DNA of 64,000 nucleotides from Massariosphaeria phaeospora. Lineage: Eukaryota > Ascomycota > Dothideomycetes > Pleosporales. The notes beneath the pieces were generated by a model, which made no database searches, was not told where the DNA came from, and worked only from the letters and a program-made list of their open reading frames with translations. Every line of letters begins with the position of its first letter. Positions within the stretch are counted from its first letter, which is position 1. A program made the translations under genes and the position numbers. Below, one piece after another: positions 11,202 through 22,091 of the stretch. Location of the stretch: the NCBI GenBank assembly GCA_011032825.1, contig JAADJZ010000008.1, positions 868,001 through 932,000 on the forward strand, written 5' to 3'.

Positions 11202-12360
11202 CTATCCTTCCACCTCCCTCAGAAACCCCGAAATAGCCTCCCACCCCACCCCCCTTCTCATCCCCGTCTCCTCATCCCAACTCGAATGCAACGCCACAAG
11301 CCCCCACTCCTCCCCCTCCCCATTCCTACCTCTCGCCACAAGCGGCCCCCCCGAATGCCCCCAGTACGTCCAGCAATCATGTTTCAGCGCCCCGATCTCG
11401 CTGTTATCCTGCCTATCCTGGCCCTTTGCGTACCCGCAGAACTTGCCGTCGCTGACATGCAAGACGTCGTAGCCGGTCTCGACGCCCGGACGTCCGATTT
11501 CCAGGTCTTCGGAGCCGGGGTGGCCGATGCACAGGAGAGGCGTGCGGAGAGGTGGGGGGGCTGGGGCGAGGGGCACGCATGGGAAGGGGGACTGCTGTGT
11601 GGGAGTCGTGTGTGCGGTTGCAGGTAATGGCGGCTGGGCGGCCATGATCTGGAGAAGCGCAAGGTCGCGTCTGGCATCCCACTTGACGGTCCTAGCTTGC
11701 ACGATGCGGCCGCTGGCAAATAGCAACCACCAGACTTTCCCCATGTCGAGCGCCTCGTCGGATTCGGCGATGCAGTGAGAGCATGTCAACAGCAGGCCCT
11801 CGCTCGATATGCACACTGCCGTTCCCTGATAACTCACGTCAATCTACAGCTTTTACAACCCGCACAAAGGGGCTCACCGCTTCCACCTGCGCAAACACCA
11901 ATGTAGCGTCTACGGCATTCTTCAGCCCACCATATGCCTCAGAATTAGGGTCACAGAACTCCTGGAGTTGGTGTGTCTGCGAATCCGGACTCTTGAGGCG
12001 CTGCTGTTTGTACTGCAGGAGCTTGATGCTTTTCTTGTTGAGTCCCGGTAGCGTGGATGGTAGTTTTGTTGGCAGCAAAGCGATAGAGCAACAGGCTTGG
12101 GTATTTTCCAACTTCGAAGCAGACGGGGTACCAGTTTCTTTCTGAGGCGAGTCGGAAATTGGTATCGGGTTTAGAGAAGATCCGCCTACCGGTGTCATGA
12201 TCCGTTGTCGAGCAGAGCGCCGCAACGGCGGCGCATGAGTCTCGTCCAGACTTGTTTTCATCACCTTGGGGGATACGCTATTATGATCTATGCCAGCTCT
12301 TGGAAAAGAATTATTCCCTAGAGTATTTGTATTACTAGACGACCAAGGTGAGGTGTGCAA
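11202..12360 (-). CDS. Trypsin-like serine protease domain protein
   Basis: Two exons on the minus strand, 12360-11878 and 11825-11202, with a 52-nt intron (donor GTGAGC, acceptor ATCAG); 368 aa. The N-terminal 130 residues are polar and include RRSARQRI. The protease fold begins at about residue 145. The catalytic His is in LLTCSHCI, Asp in ARRDLALLQI, and Ser in YWGHSGGPLVA, so the triad appears complete in order and spacing. A Pro-rich loop follows the Asp strand. There is no signal peptide, so an intracellular, possibly nuclear, regulatory protease is likelier than a secreted digestive one. Skipping the intron would leave two frames that each look incomplete; the join restores the strand before GTAVCISSEG. 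Confidence 0.8.
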
Positions 12361-12494
12361 GGCAACCGTGATTGGGGCCGGTGCGCCTGGGCACCCGCCG
12401 ACACACGTGACATAGTCTCACCCGCTAACGCCCACCCCAACCAAGAAGAGTAAAGACAAAAGGCAAAAAAGTACAAATAGGCGGTAAAGCCGAC

Positions 12495-12503
12495 GCAAAA
12501 AAT
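12495..12503 (-). terminator. RNA polymerase III T-run terminator
   Basis: Directly after the tRNA-Val discriminator base, the minus strand reads ATTTTTTGC. A run of six T is a typical pol III stop. Confidence 0.8.
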
Positions 12504-12589
12504 TGACTCGACTGCGGTTCGATCGCAGGACCTTCAGTGAACTAACTGGTGTGTTAGACTGACGTGATAACCAACTACACCATCGAGCC
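12504..12589 (-). tRNA. tRNA-Val (anticodon AAC) with 12-nt intron
   Basis: Minus strand from 12589 to the discriminator A at 12504. The acceptor stem GGCTCGA pairs with TCGAGTC, with one G-T pair. The D arm is TGGTGTAGTTGGTTATCAC and the anticodon stem is TCAGT/ACTGA around loop CTAACAC (AAC = Val). The T arm is CTGCG-ATCGAAC-CGCAG. Twelve nucleotides (about 12540-12551) interrupt the loop just 3' of position 37, the standard place for a nuclear tRNA intron. A run of six T on the minus strand directly after the gene is a pol III terminator. Position 54 is A instead of T, a tolerated variant. Confidence 0.93.
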
Positions 12590-13143
12590 CGGACAAACAC
12601 TTTGATTGTGATATTGAATCAGAAATCTGAGGTTCCAAAGATATATAACCTACAGAAGAAACCATTCCTTTAGACCAGCAAGTAAAAGAGATAGGTAGTA
12701 GTTAATAAGAGCGGTGTAGACGTGCACGTAGTGGATCCACAGGCAAAATTTGCGGAAGCGAAATGTGCGGACTAGACATGTCACATAGCTACGTATTCAC
12801 ACAAGAGCCCGAGCCCGTGAGCCTTGCAAGATCAGGCTTGAGCAAGATAGTATCAAGCTAATCAACAAGTATCGTAGTACAAAGAATAAGCACCTGCTTT
12901 TTCCTACCGAAAACCCGTCGGTAAGCCATGAACTGAACAAAAGGGGGAATACAATGCCGCTGAGCACCCGGCAGAATGAGACTACCTCAGAAACGCCTTG
13001 ATGTCGAGTCGACTGGACATACTTATGCCTATCGATACCCACTGATATAGGGGGTTGTAACGCCGATGTTGATGCTTGAACGCCGTGGACTAAGCCGATG
13101 GACCACAACTCCGAAAACCGTTCGACGCCGCTCATCTCGAGTC
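12590..13143. other. Intergenic, no gene seen
   Basis: About 550 bases upstream of the tRNA and downstream of the Sgf11-like gene. Short frames only; no motif. Confidence 0.45.
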
Positions 13144-14459
13144 CTACCTTGCTTCCTGCGCAGAAAGTGGCTCTGCACTGGGTGGTGCAGAACCGTTCTC
13201 AACCTTGTTCATTGAAAGTTTCAGTTTCTTTGGCCTAGGCGCGCCATCTGGCTCCGTTGCATCGTCTCGGCCCCTTTTCCCGTCGGGCTTCTCTGAGCCG
13301 TCCCTAGCCTTGCGATCTACATCCTTCGACTGAACGATGTTCTTCATCTTGATCTTCAACGGCCCACCCTCCTTTCCTGCTTTCTCCCGGTCAGCTTTCT
13401 TCACGTACGAGCTTTTCTTCTTTTTCTTGCGCTCAGGGGTATCATTATCGCCTTCATCATCCTCGTCCGCAGTCCTCTTGATCGGGCTGATACCCTTGGC
13501 TTTTGATTTTGGAAGCGACACATTGTCTTGTGAGCCCGGCGCTGGCGTGCCCATACGGCTCCCAAGCGGTGTGTTAGCCATGCCTGTACCAGTGCCGTTC
13601 CCATTCTGCCCTGTGAGCTTCGCCATGGCGTTCCGTGAGCTCTGTCGCCCACTAATGCCTAGACACTTTTCAAGATGCTGTGCAAAGCGCGTAATGAGCA
13701 GACTCCGCTTGCAGCTTGGACATGTGTGCCATGGGATGTACGAGGCCGGCTTGCCACCCGTGTTGAGCTTGTTAATTTCCTTCCCTTGTGCCTCCCCGCC
13801 GGCCATATCTGTGTCCTGCGAGCCCGGTGTGCCCACGCTCTCCTTCTCGGCGTTCTTTTGCTGCTGCTTTATCAGCTCTCGTTCCTTCTTGCTCTTAGCC
13901 ATGTCGGTGGGAAACGGATTGCCGTAGACGTCGTGGCCCGATCTCTGCACCCACGGATACAGCATGCAATACTCCTTGGTGAGGTCGGGATTCTGCATGC
14001 CCTTGCCCATGATGGGGTGCATGAGCCGGGGCAGCTTGCAGTGCGGACATGTGATCTCTGGCGTCGTCTTGAGCGGGTTGCCCCTGAGGAACACGCGCCC
14101 GTTCTCGTACTTTGCGGCGCCCGTGTCGGCGGTCGGTATCGACGGCTGGTTGGTGTACCCCTTGGCCTGCGACTGCGGCTCGACGCTGGAGAGGGCGAGG
14201 GATTCGGCTCGCGTCGCGGCGGATTGCATGCGGAGCAGCTTTTCAGCGCGGTGGCATGACAGTGCGGTGCTGTGGATGATGTTTGCGACTGTGTCCTCGA
14301 GGAGCTGTTGCGTCTGCAGGCAGCGCACATGTTTAGCAATGGCATCTCGGAGCGAGGAGTGCTGGGCAGGCCTACCAGATCGGCCAGCGCATCGGGCGAC
14401 AGCATGACGGCAGACTCGACGCCCTCGTCCGGGTCGTCGGCGGCTCTGTCGTCAGCCAT
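13144..14459 (-). CDS. Sgf11-like zinc-finger protein (SAGA deubiquitinase-module type)
   Basis: Two exons, 14459-14376 and 14313-13144, with a 62-nt intron; 417 aa. Sgf11 anchors the Ubp8 deubiquitinase to SAGA. Evidence for the family: an N-terminal helix (LTQQLLEDTVANIIHSTALSCHRAEKLL), then a late C2HC finger in WHTCPSCKRSLLITRFAQHLEKCLG followed by SGRQSSRNA, the Sgf11-type pattern C-x2-C-x9-11-H-x3-C. There is a second potential metal site (TCPHCKLPRLMHP ... KEYC, about residues 85-115). The C-terminal half is low-complexity, Lys-rich and nuclear in character (ERKKKKKSSYVKK, RPKKLKLS), so the protein is much longer than yeast Sgf11. An upstream in-frame ATG at 14564 would add 35 residues. 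Confidence 0.65.
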
Positions 14460-14759
14460 GCTGGAGCGGCCGTCGTGCGTCGTCTGCGGATCCCGAGAGG
14501 TGCGTGGCAGAAGTGCACCGCCGGCCGCGCCTGAGACGTTGGCAGATTGAAGTGGTTTAGCCACGGAGATAATGAGCGCGGCTTCCCGACACCACCGCTA
14601 GCGGCCGCCACCCCCAGCCACAGTGCCACCCCCAGCTCAGCCCTACACGTCCGCCCCCAGCATCACGTCCATGGTCCATGGAGATCCCCTCGATAGGCAA
14701 GCATTAGAGATGTTCTATACTATTGAATTTATGCTGCCTCTACAACGGGCTGTCTCTCT

Positions 14760-17315
14760 CTATATGACCTCCCACCTTGCAAGCCGCCCTATCGTGAGTC
14801 CAGCTTCACGCACGATGCACACGCGACCATCTTCTGGCACGCCTTTGCCTTCGCATTCCGCCTGTGCACCTAAAAGTCGATGTAGAGCTACGTTTGCGAT
14901 GGCCGTCGGCTGGCCCTCTGCGAGGTTGTAGTTGCCCGTCGTCGCGAACCCAATCAGATCCTCCTCACCAGGCGCCAGTGGATAGGCGTCATCGCCAGCT
15001 TTGAGCATGTCGTCTGCCAAGTCCGTCGGATTCAGGAGGTTCTGGGCCAAGTGTCTTCTCTGTATATGCTCCGGTGCATCCCTGTTATTCGTACGCTGCC
15101 TTTTCGCACTGGGCCGCCCATGCGTAGAGGCTAAGCTTGACAGTAAGGACATCCACTTGCCTCGCAGTTCAGGATTACTACTTGGAAGCCGGTAGATGCG
15201 AGCGCAGGTCGCAGGTGTCCCTCGCCCTATCATGGTAATTTTCACTGTGAACAGATGCGGTAAGGCCAGATGATCCTTGAACGCAGCACGGCCGGCTGTT
15301 AGGCCAAAGGCGTCCTTCGAGGATAGTTGTCGGAATGGAGTCCTAGAGGAGCTGGTTTCTTCCGTGGAGCTTTTCTCTCCGAGACCACTGATTGGAAGAA
15401 GTCGTTCCCAATCACAAGCCCACGGATCCCCAATCTCACCTTTTCGACCACCTCCAAGGTCGATGGTTGCCCATTCGACTCGTTTCCCCTTCGGTCGCTT
15501 CGTCCACTCTGTCTTTCTCTCAACACGCATCTGCAGTTCCCATCCCCAACCTGCGTCAGTGCCCGGGAAGTCAAAGGGGAAGCAAGGCTTCGACTGTTCA
15601 AAGCCAACCTGTCGTCTCTCCTTGAGGCATCCGAATCGCGGGTTGCCGCCTGACGAGACCGGATAACGCAGAATACCTCGCCAGACCGGCATTACACACT
15701 TCCACGGCAGAATTACAGTCCACGACCTGTGTTTCCTTGACACGTAAGTGAGTATGGGAATCTCAGGGTCGGTAGGTCGAGCATCTGGATATTTGCCTGG
15801 TATTGCAGCACTCTTGCGTGAATTAATGGATTTCTGGGACGACAAGGCACTCCCTGCAGCGAGTCGGGAGTCACGTTTGAATATTGCTGGAGCAGTCTGA
15901 GTTCGGTCAACAGGCCAGTCTGCAAGTATCTCGATCAGCTGCGATTGGGACGCAGCATCATCCCGCAGAGTTATCGACTTTGGTGGGTCCCGCAAACGTG
16001 GATCCGATATGCAGAATCCTAAGAGAGAACTTGCCGGGAGAACTCCCGGATTGGTAACAGTTGCAAGTTTGCCCCATATGGATCCAGGGGATTCTGTCGA
16101 CTGTTCCTTTGGGGGACTTGGATGCAGGACAGAACAGAGGGTCTCCGCTGCTGAAGGTCCCACCAACTCAATGGATCCAATTTCAAAGCGCAAGTCTTCA
16201 ACCGTAACAGCTGGTTTCTGAACCTTTGATATTCGGATAACCTCGTTCCATAGTTGGAGAAATGCGCTCGGATGCACCCGAATGAATAACTTTCTCTTAT
16301 TGCTGCTCAGCGCTTCTCTTGTGCACCATATCACAGTGACTTCAGCAATTTTGCTAGGCAGCTTGCCTTCCCGCTCATATATCCATCCATCCCAAGCTCT
16401 CATGCCGTCTACCCACTTTTTTCCCCTTCCCCTTGCTTGCCACGGGTCCTCTTCGTCCTCTGCAGCAAAATGAAGCCCCTTCAGTAGTCCTAGAATGCTT
16501 GCTTCGGCGCCCTCGAGACCGATTGTAGCCATGTAGCTCATGTCCCAGGCCACAGCTCCCCGGAGAGTGGCAGCTCGATGTGTATGACGGTACGCTTTGG
16601 CAACAGGCGCTAGTGGAATTGCAAATCGCCAAAGTGGTTCCTTCGGAAGTGTCATTCTTGCACGCTTTGTATGCCATATATGTGTCGGAAGCCAAGTCTT
16701 GTGCACCTGACGCCTGCGAAACCGAGATGGTGGCGTGTCGGGAGTGGCCAATGCTACCAATCTCTTAGATTTTGGCTTGGGGGCGGCCGGATGTTTGGAG
16801 CGCTCTTTCGAGGCCTGCTCTCGTGTTTCGGGCTGATTTGTAACAGCGTTATCGTCCTTCGTTGTCCGTTTTTGGCCCCGCTTCTCTTTCGCCCTTTTAC
16901 TCTTCTCTATGCCTTCTCTCCGTAGCCACTGTGTTTTTCCTTTGCCAATCCCGCTTCCGCTCTTCCCCTTTGATATAGGTGTGTTGTCCTCCAGTGCTTC
17001 GACTTTTGCCCGTCGTTTAATCCTCTTTGGCACGCGTTGTGGATTGTGACTCGCGGTTCGCCGTCGCATGTCTCTCGGGACTTCTTGGAATGCTCGCCTT
17101 GCCAGTCCCTTCTTCGCGGCTCTCATGGCATTTTCCATTGACTTGATTTCGTTCTCATGGGCGCGCATGAACTTCTTCGTATCGATCTCCCCACTAGGAT
17201 ACGCGGTAGACATGGCGGCCGAGTGGATGTTATGCTGCGGTTTCGAGAATCGCGAGCGCTTCGATGCCGGTGCACCTTCCGCCCCTTCTTTGCGCTTTTT
17301 CGGATTATCTGCCAT
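14760..17315 (-). CDS. POP1: POP1, RNase P / RNase MRP protein subunit
   Basis: The largest protein of RNase P and RNase MRP, needed for tRNA 5' processing and rRNA maturation in the nucleus. Intronless, 851 aa from the ATG at 17315 (MADNPKKRKEG). The frame stays open to an upstream ATG at 17420, but the inner start begins at a typical basic nuclear N-terminus. The POP1 N-terminal domain is visible as ARRAFQEVPRDMRRRTASHN followed by RVPKRIKRRAK. The POPLD domain is visible at about residues 550-590, with WTVILPWKCVMPVWRGILRYP and GGNPRFGCLKER. The C-terminal domain ends GFATTGNYNLAEGQPTAIA. It lies head to head with DPH1. Confidence 0.93.
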   Translation of the reverse strand: MADNPKKRKEGAEGAPASKRSRFSKPQHNIHSAAMSTAYPSGEIDTKKFMRAHENEIKSMENAMRAAKKGLARRAFQEVPRDMRRRTASHNPQRVPKRIKRRAKVEALEDNTPISKGKSGSGIGKGKTQWLRREGIEKSKRAKEKRGQKRTTKDDNAVTNQPETREQASKERSKHPAAPKPKSKRLVALATPDTPPSRFRRRQVHKTWLPTHIWHTKRARMTLPKEPLWRFAIPLAPVAKAYRHTHRAATLRGAVAWDMSYMATIGLEGAEASILGLLKGLHFAAEDEEDPWQARGRGKKWVDGMRAWDGWIYEREGKLPSKIAEVTVIWCTREALSSNKRKLFIRVHPSAFLQLWNEVIRISKVQKPAVTVEDLRFEIGSIELVGPSAAETLCSVLHPSPPKEQSTESPGSIWGKLATVTNPGVLPASSLLGFCISDPRLRDPPKSITLRDDAASQSQLIEILADWPVDRTQTAPAIFKRDSRLAAGSALSSQKSINSRKSAAIPGKYPDARPTDPEIPILTYVSRKHRSWTVILPWKCVMPVWRGILRYPVSSGGNPRFGCLKERRQVGFEQSKPCFPFDFPGTDAGWGWELQMRVERKTEWTKRPKGKRVEWATIDLGGGRKGEIGDPWACDWERLLPISGLGEKSSTEETSSSRTPFRQLSSKDAFGLTAGRAAFKDHLALPHLFTVKITMIGRGTPATCARIYRLPSSNPELRGKWMSLLSSLASTHGRPSAKRQRTNNRDAPEHIQRRHLAQNLLNPTDLADDMLKAGDDAYPLAPGEEDLIGFATTGNYNLAEGQPTAIANVALHRLLGAQAECEGKGVPEDGRVCIVREAGLTIGRLARWEVI

Positions 17316-17862
17316 AGGAGGCAGGTTATGGTGGCAGCGGCGTGGTGAGACTCGACTCATCAGACCGAAAACTTTGGTGGAGCAAAATCTCGGTCTTTCC
17401 CCACGAAGGCTTAGCGTCATTCACGAACGCACGTGCGCGTCGCGCGGCGCCGACGGACGGCCCGAGCAACTTGAGCTGACCGAGTTCCATCACTCGCACG
17501 CGTATATACCGTTTCTTGATTAGTTTGCCTCCCTCGTCCTATGCTGCGCTTGAACTAATGCCGTGCTCTCACATGTGAACAAAGCTACTCCTAGATGCCC
17601 TGGTTCGGCAGAGTTGGAAACAGGAAAACTGTAGGTGGGCCAAAGGGTTAATTTGCGTATAGATGCAAACATCATACGTAACGAACATATTTCAATAAGA
17701 AACTATCTACCCGGTACCTTTCCGAAAGAGACACCTCCAGGCTTTATTGAGTAGCGGGGTTCTTGTTGCCTGAGGCATCACCTTGCAACCCTGTGAACTT
17801 TTTCTAGAGCCCCGCTTCAAGATCGGTAATCCCGCATTCGAGACTAACGTTACGCTCAAGAT
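17316..17862. other. Shared promoter region of POP1 and DPH1
   Basis: About 550 bases between two divergent housekeeping genes. I see no TATA box; short frames only. Confidence 0.45.
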
Positions 17863-19349
17863 ATGGAGGAGGACAGAGCAGCCACGAATCTAGGACCGTC
17901 CGCAGAGGATGGCATACCGGAAGAGCCTATCACTGCACCCAAGCAGCCAAAGCGGCGTTTCGTGGGCCGGAAAACGGTCGACAATTCCAGCGGCGAACCC
18001 AAGGACCCAAATGCGAACATCGAAGACTCTAGCGCCATACAAGGTGCGAGGCACTTCAAACTCTTTACGTCTTCGTAGCAATAGCTAATGTATGCGCTTT
18101 AGTGGCCCAACCTCGTCGCACTGCTCGCGCCCTAAACGCAATTCCTGAATCCATCCTACACGACAAGGACATCAACGAGGCAATCGCGCTGCTACCCCCA
18201 AACTACAACTTTGAGATTCACAAATGCATCCACCGTATCCGGACCTCGGGAGCCAAGTCCATTGCGCTCCAGTTCCCGGAGGGGTTATTGCTGTTTGCGA
18301 CCACCATTTCCGACATCCTCACTCAATTTTGCCCTGGGACCACAACGCTGATTATGGGAGACGTGACATACGGCGCATGCTGTATTGACGACTATACAGC
18401 TCGGGCGCTAGGGTGCGATTTACTTATTCACTATGCGCACAGCTGCCTCATCCCAGTGGCCGTGACCAAGATCGCAACACTCTACATCTTCGTCTCGATC
18501 AGCATCGACACGCAACACCTCCTGAATACCATCACGCAGAACTTTCCAGCCGGCAAGACTATCGCCCTTGTCGGCACCATCCAGTTCAACGCCACAATAC
18601 ACGGCATCGTGCCCATACTCCGGCGCGAAGGCTACCACCCCATAGTCCCGCAAATAGCGCCTCTATCGAGAGGGGAGATACTGGGCTGCACTTCGCCATC
18701 CATGGCGATTAATCCAGGTCAACTCAACGGCAAAGGGAAAGAAGAGCCAGTGCCCGATATGCTCCTCTATCTCGGCGACGGCAGATTCCACCTCGAAAGC
18801 GCCATGATAGCGAACCCTTCTCTCCCCGCCTACCGCTACGACCCATATTCGCGCCGCCTCACCCACGAAACGTACGAGCACGACTCTCTCTACGACCTCC
18901 GTCGGACCGCTATCCTCACAGCGCGCAAAGCACAGACATGGGGCATAATCCTCGGATCTTTAGGCCGTCAAGGGAATCCCCACACCCTGACACTTATAGA
19001 GAACGAGCTCAAGCGCCGGGGGCTCAAGTCGATTAATCTGCTCCTTTCGGAAGTCTTTCCGGGTAAGCTGGCGATGATGGCGGATGTGGACGCCTGGGTG
19101 CAGATAGCGTGTCCGCGATTGAGCATCGATTGGGGGTATGCGTTTCCTAGGCCACTGTTGAGTCCGTATGAAGCACTTGTTGCGCTCGGCGTGAGGGATG
19201 CGCCTTGGCTGGATGAACAGGAAGCTGCAAAAACTGGGAGTGTGAAGGCGAGGAAGAATCTATATCCCATGGACTTCTATGCCAAGGAGGGCTTGGGCAG
19301 GACCACGGCTGACCATGTGAAGGCAGCAGAGGTGGAGATCAGAGGCTGA
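17863..19349 (+). CDS. DPH1: DPH1, diphthamide biosynthesis (radical ACP-transferase) subunit
   Basis: With Dph2 it carries out the first step of diphthamide synthesis on eEF2, transferring the aminocarboxypropyl group of SAM to a histidine via a [4Fe-4S] cluster. Two exons, 17863-18043 and 18103-19349, 59-nt intron; 475 aa. The N-terminal 55 residues are polar. The DPH1/DPH2 fold starts at [16 protein letters not shown]. Three cysteine sites suit cluster binding: [20 protein letters not shown] and [12 protein letters not shown], one per repeat domain. [10 protein letters not shown] and [10 protein letters not shown] are further family marks. Confidence 0.92.
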
Positions 19350-19653
19350 CGATACTACGATACTGCATTTATCGGCGTTGGTAGGTTCCTTAACATGTAT
19401 TTTCTGAGCTCCAAATTTAGACCACTTCGAGGTGTGAGGAGGTATACCATGGCTACAGCGCTTCTATTCAACTTTGGTATATTAGTCCAAGACGGACATT
19501 TATCTTTGGAGTGTATAAGTAATTTTGCAGCAACGCCATCCCACCAAATCCCAAACTCCAGCCTGACCGCACAAAACGCCGCCAAATGGGTATCCACATA
19601 ATACATGTACTCATCGCCACATCTCCGTTCGTTCGCATCTACACCAGCAACAT
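19350..19653. other. Convergent intergenic, no gene seen
   Basis: About 300 bases between the DPH1 stop and the stop of the repeat protein on the other strand. Probably only 3' untranslated sequence. Confidence 0.4.
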
Positions 19654-21953
19654 TCAGAGCCACACAGCCAGCCACCCCACCCCCATACAACCCAGCAAGA
19701 ACACGCTTTCCAGCCACGCGCCCGCGAACCCTGTAGTCGGCAGTCTCGCCGCCACGCCCGCGGCGTTCGGTTTCGCAGTCGGGTACGGCAGGCTGCCCGG
19801 CATTTCAGACGAATACATCTCACCCCCGTATCCGCCTCCGCGCGTTAGCGTGACAATCGTCGTGACGGGCGCCATGAAGCTCGTGCTGCCCTGGATTATC
19901 GCCTCTGTGCCGTGCGGCGCGACGCTGATGACGGTGCCGGAGATGGTGACGGGAGGGCCGCCGGGGATGAGCGTGGTGCCGGGCGCGAGGACGTAGTAGC
20001 CCGCGCGGTTTGCGGTGTAGACTTTTCCGTTTAGAGTTAGGAGGGGGTGGGTGGTGGTTGTGTAGATGGCGCCGTAGGCTTGGGCGAGGGTGGTGGTGAT
20101 GCCGTTTACGACTATGGCTGTTGCGGAGGGGAGCAGGGATATTGTTGTCCCGTCTACGGTGATGGCGGGACCACCGGGTGTGAGGGTTTGGCCCGAGATG
20201 ACGTATTGAGAGAAGGCGTTTGCAGAAATGGTTTGAGCGCCGATGGTTAGTGCGGCGTAGGGTTGGGCGAATGTTGAGGTCGCGCCGTTCACGACCATGC
20301 CCATTGCTGAAGGAAGGAGAGATATTGTTGACCCATCTACTGTTATGGCTGGGCCACCTGCTATGAGGGTCTGGCCGGAAATAACATATTGGGACAAGGA
20401 GTTTGCAGAGATGGTTTGCGCGCCGAGAGTTATAGCGGCGTAGGGTTGGCCAAACGTTGACGTTGCGCCGTTCACGACCAAGCCCGTGGCCGAAGGAAGC
20501 AAGGATAATGTTGTTCCGTCTACGGTAATGGCAGGACCGCCGGGCATAAGGGTTTGGCCAGAAACGACGTACTGAGAAACGGGGCCTGCAGTGATAGCAT
20601 GTGCGCCAACAGTTATTGCGGCATAGGGTTGGGCGAATGCTGATGTAGCGCCGTTTACGACAACAGCGGTTGCGGAGGGTAGGAGTGACAAGGTTGTTCT
20701 ATCGACGGTGATGGCAGGGCCGCCGGGTGCGAGAGTTTGGCCAGAGACAACGTATTGAGATCGCGAAGTTGCGGATATTATCTGTTTGCCTATCGTTACG
20801 GGTCCGAGGATTGGGGCTTCAGTTATTTGGCTGTTGTCTCGATTGGGCATGCTTGGTTTTAGAGGTATTGTCTGCGTGCCGACAATGACCTCAGTGCGGC
20901 CAGCTGTTGTTCTGATGACAACGGGAGTTTTGTCTATTATGACAGTCTGCCCCGGGGTCACAGTTGTAGAACCACCTATCACAAATCCTCCGTTGGATGG
21001 CTCTGGTTTGATAATGACATTCGAAGGACCGGCCGTTATAGTGGCTTCAGGGGGGGAAGCAGGCGTTGTTGATTTTTCTGCGTGCTCCGCAATTGGTGTT
21101 GAGGGCAATTCCTGCCACCCCGTGGCAGGCACCTCTATAATAGGGGAGCATCCTCTGCACGGCAGCGTGGCAGTGAAGTTTGGTTCTGGGATCTCGTGGT
21201 GGCCATCGGGATCGCCCGGGGCTGTTGTGGGCGCCGGTATGGGTCGTAGAGGTTCGTCTGATGATCCCATAGAAGGCTGTGTTTTCGTCACACTTACATT
21301 TGGCCTGGTAATCGGGAATGTTTCACTCAGTATTGGAATGAAGATAGTGTCGGTGAACGACGGTATATTGCCGGAAGTAGCGCCTGTTGAATCAGAAGAG
21401 ACAGGTGTAGATGGAATAAACTCAGAAGGCGGCGGTGAAGAGACAGGTGCAGATGGGATAAATTCAGAAGGCGGCGGTGAAGATATAGATGCAGACGAGA
21501 TGGGATCGGATTGCAGGGCCGATGATGTAAGACTTGACGGTATCGAGCCTGGAGGTGTAGGTTGTGATTGAGTCAACCCGGAAGGACCGGATTGCGATGG
21601 GATCGACCCTGAGGGAGAGGGTTTAGAGGTGACAGACGCAGATGGGACAAGAACCGGAGGTCCTACAGACGGCGAGACGCCAAGTCAGTGGAGATACTTC
21701 GAACAGACTGTTCGCGGCGCCTGCGTACTAGGTGCCGAAGGTATTAGAGCGAGACCAGCAATGGGTGCGTCGCTTCCAGCCCCTTCATGCTTAAGTTAGT
21801 TAAAGGAATAAGAACTGAAGACGAGCAAAGCACTAGCATACCTTCGCCGAGAAGTGCAGTAGCCACTTGTACCCATGCTGCACATATGCATAATGACCGG
21901 CATAAGAAAAGTACGGCAAACGGTTTGTCCTTCCCACAACCAGTGTTGAACAT
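19654..21953 (-). CDS. Repeat-rich, probably GPI-anchored cell-surface protein (5' end tentative)
   Basis: Exon 3 (21662-19654, 668 codons plus stop) is certain. Exon 2 (21782-21729, 54 nt) and exon 1 (ending at 21842) are supported by GT-AG ends, branch sites and frame; introns are 66 and 59 nt. The start at 21953 (MFNTGCGKDK) is a guess; the frame is open to 22091 and another exon may exist. After a hydrophobic N-terminal stretch comes a Ser/Pro/Thr-rich stalk with repeated PPPSEFIPS. Then there are four good and two weak copies of a ~61-residue unit with cores QYVVSGQTL, PGGPAITVDGTT and LSLLPSATA. The end (GFAGAWLESVFLLGCMGVGW) resembles a GPI-signal tail. Likely a wall or adhesin-type protein; no enzyme motif. 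Confidence 0.72.
20040..20780 (-). repeat. ~183-bp coding tandem repeats of the surface protein
   Basis: Four in-frame copies spaced about 183 bp apart (61 codons). The PGGPAITVDGTT segments fall near 20155, 20337, 20520 and 20703. The copies are similar in DNA as well as protein, so recent expansion or gene conversion is possible. Confidence 0.8.
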
Positions 21954-22091
21954 CGTGACAGTGAATGGGGAGGGATAGGAATTTACGATGGTGCCGGAAG
22001 CCACACATCTATAACGAAGAGAGGTGCAAATCTTACAAGTGATCAGAGATGCAGCAGTAAGTAGAGTACCAATTGCCTGGTGTCCCCGCAA

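Noticed and set aside
13337..13927. 196-codon plus-strand frame over the Sgf11-like gene
   Set aside because: Antisense of Lys-rich coding sequence (reads Phe/Leu/Ser-rich); shadow.
20786..21571. 261-codon plus-strand frame over the surface protein
   Set aside because: Shadow of the repeat protein; no start context or motif.
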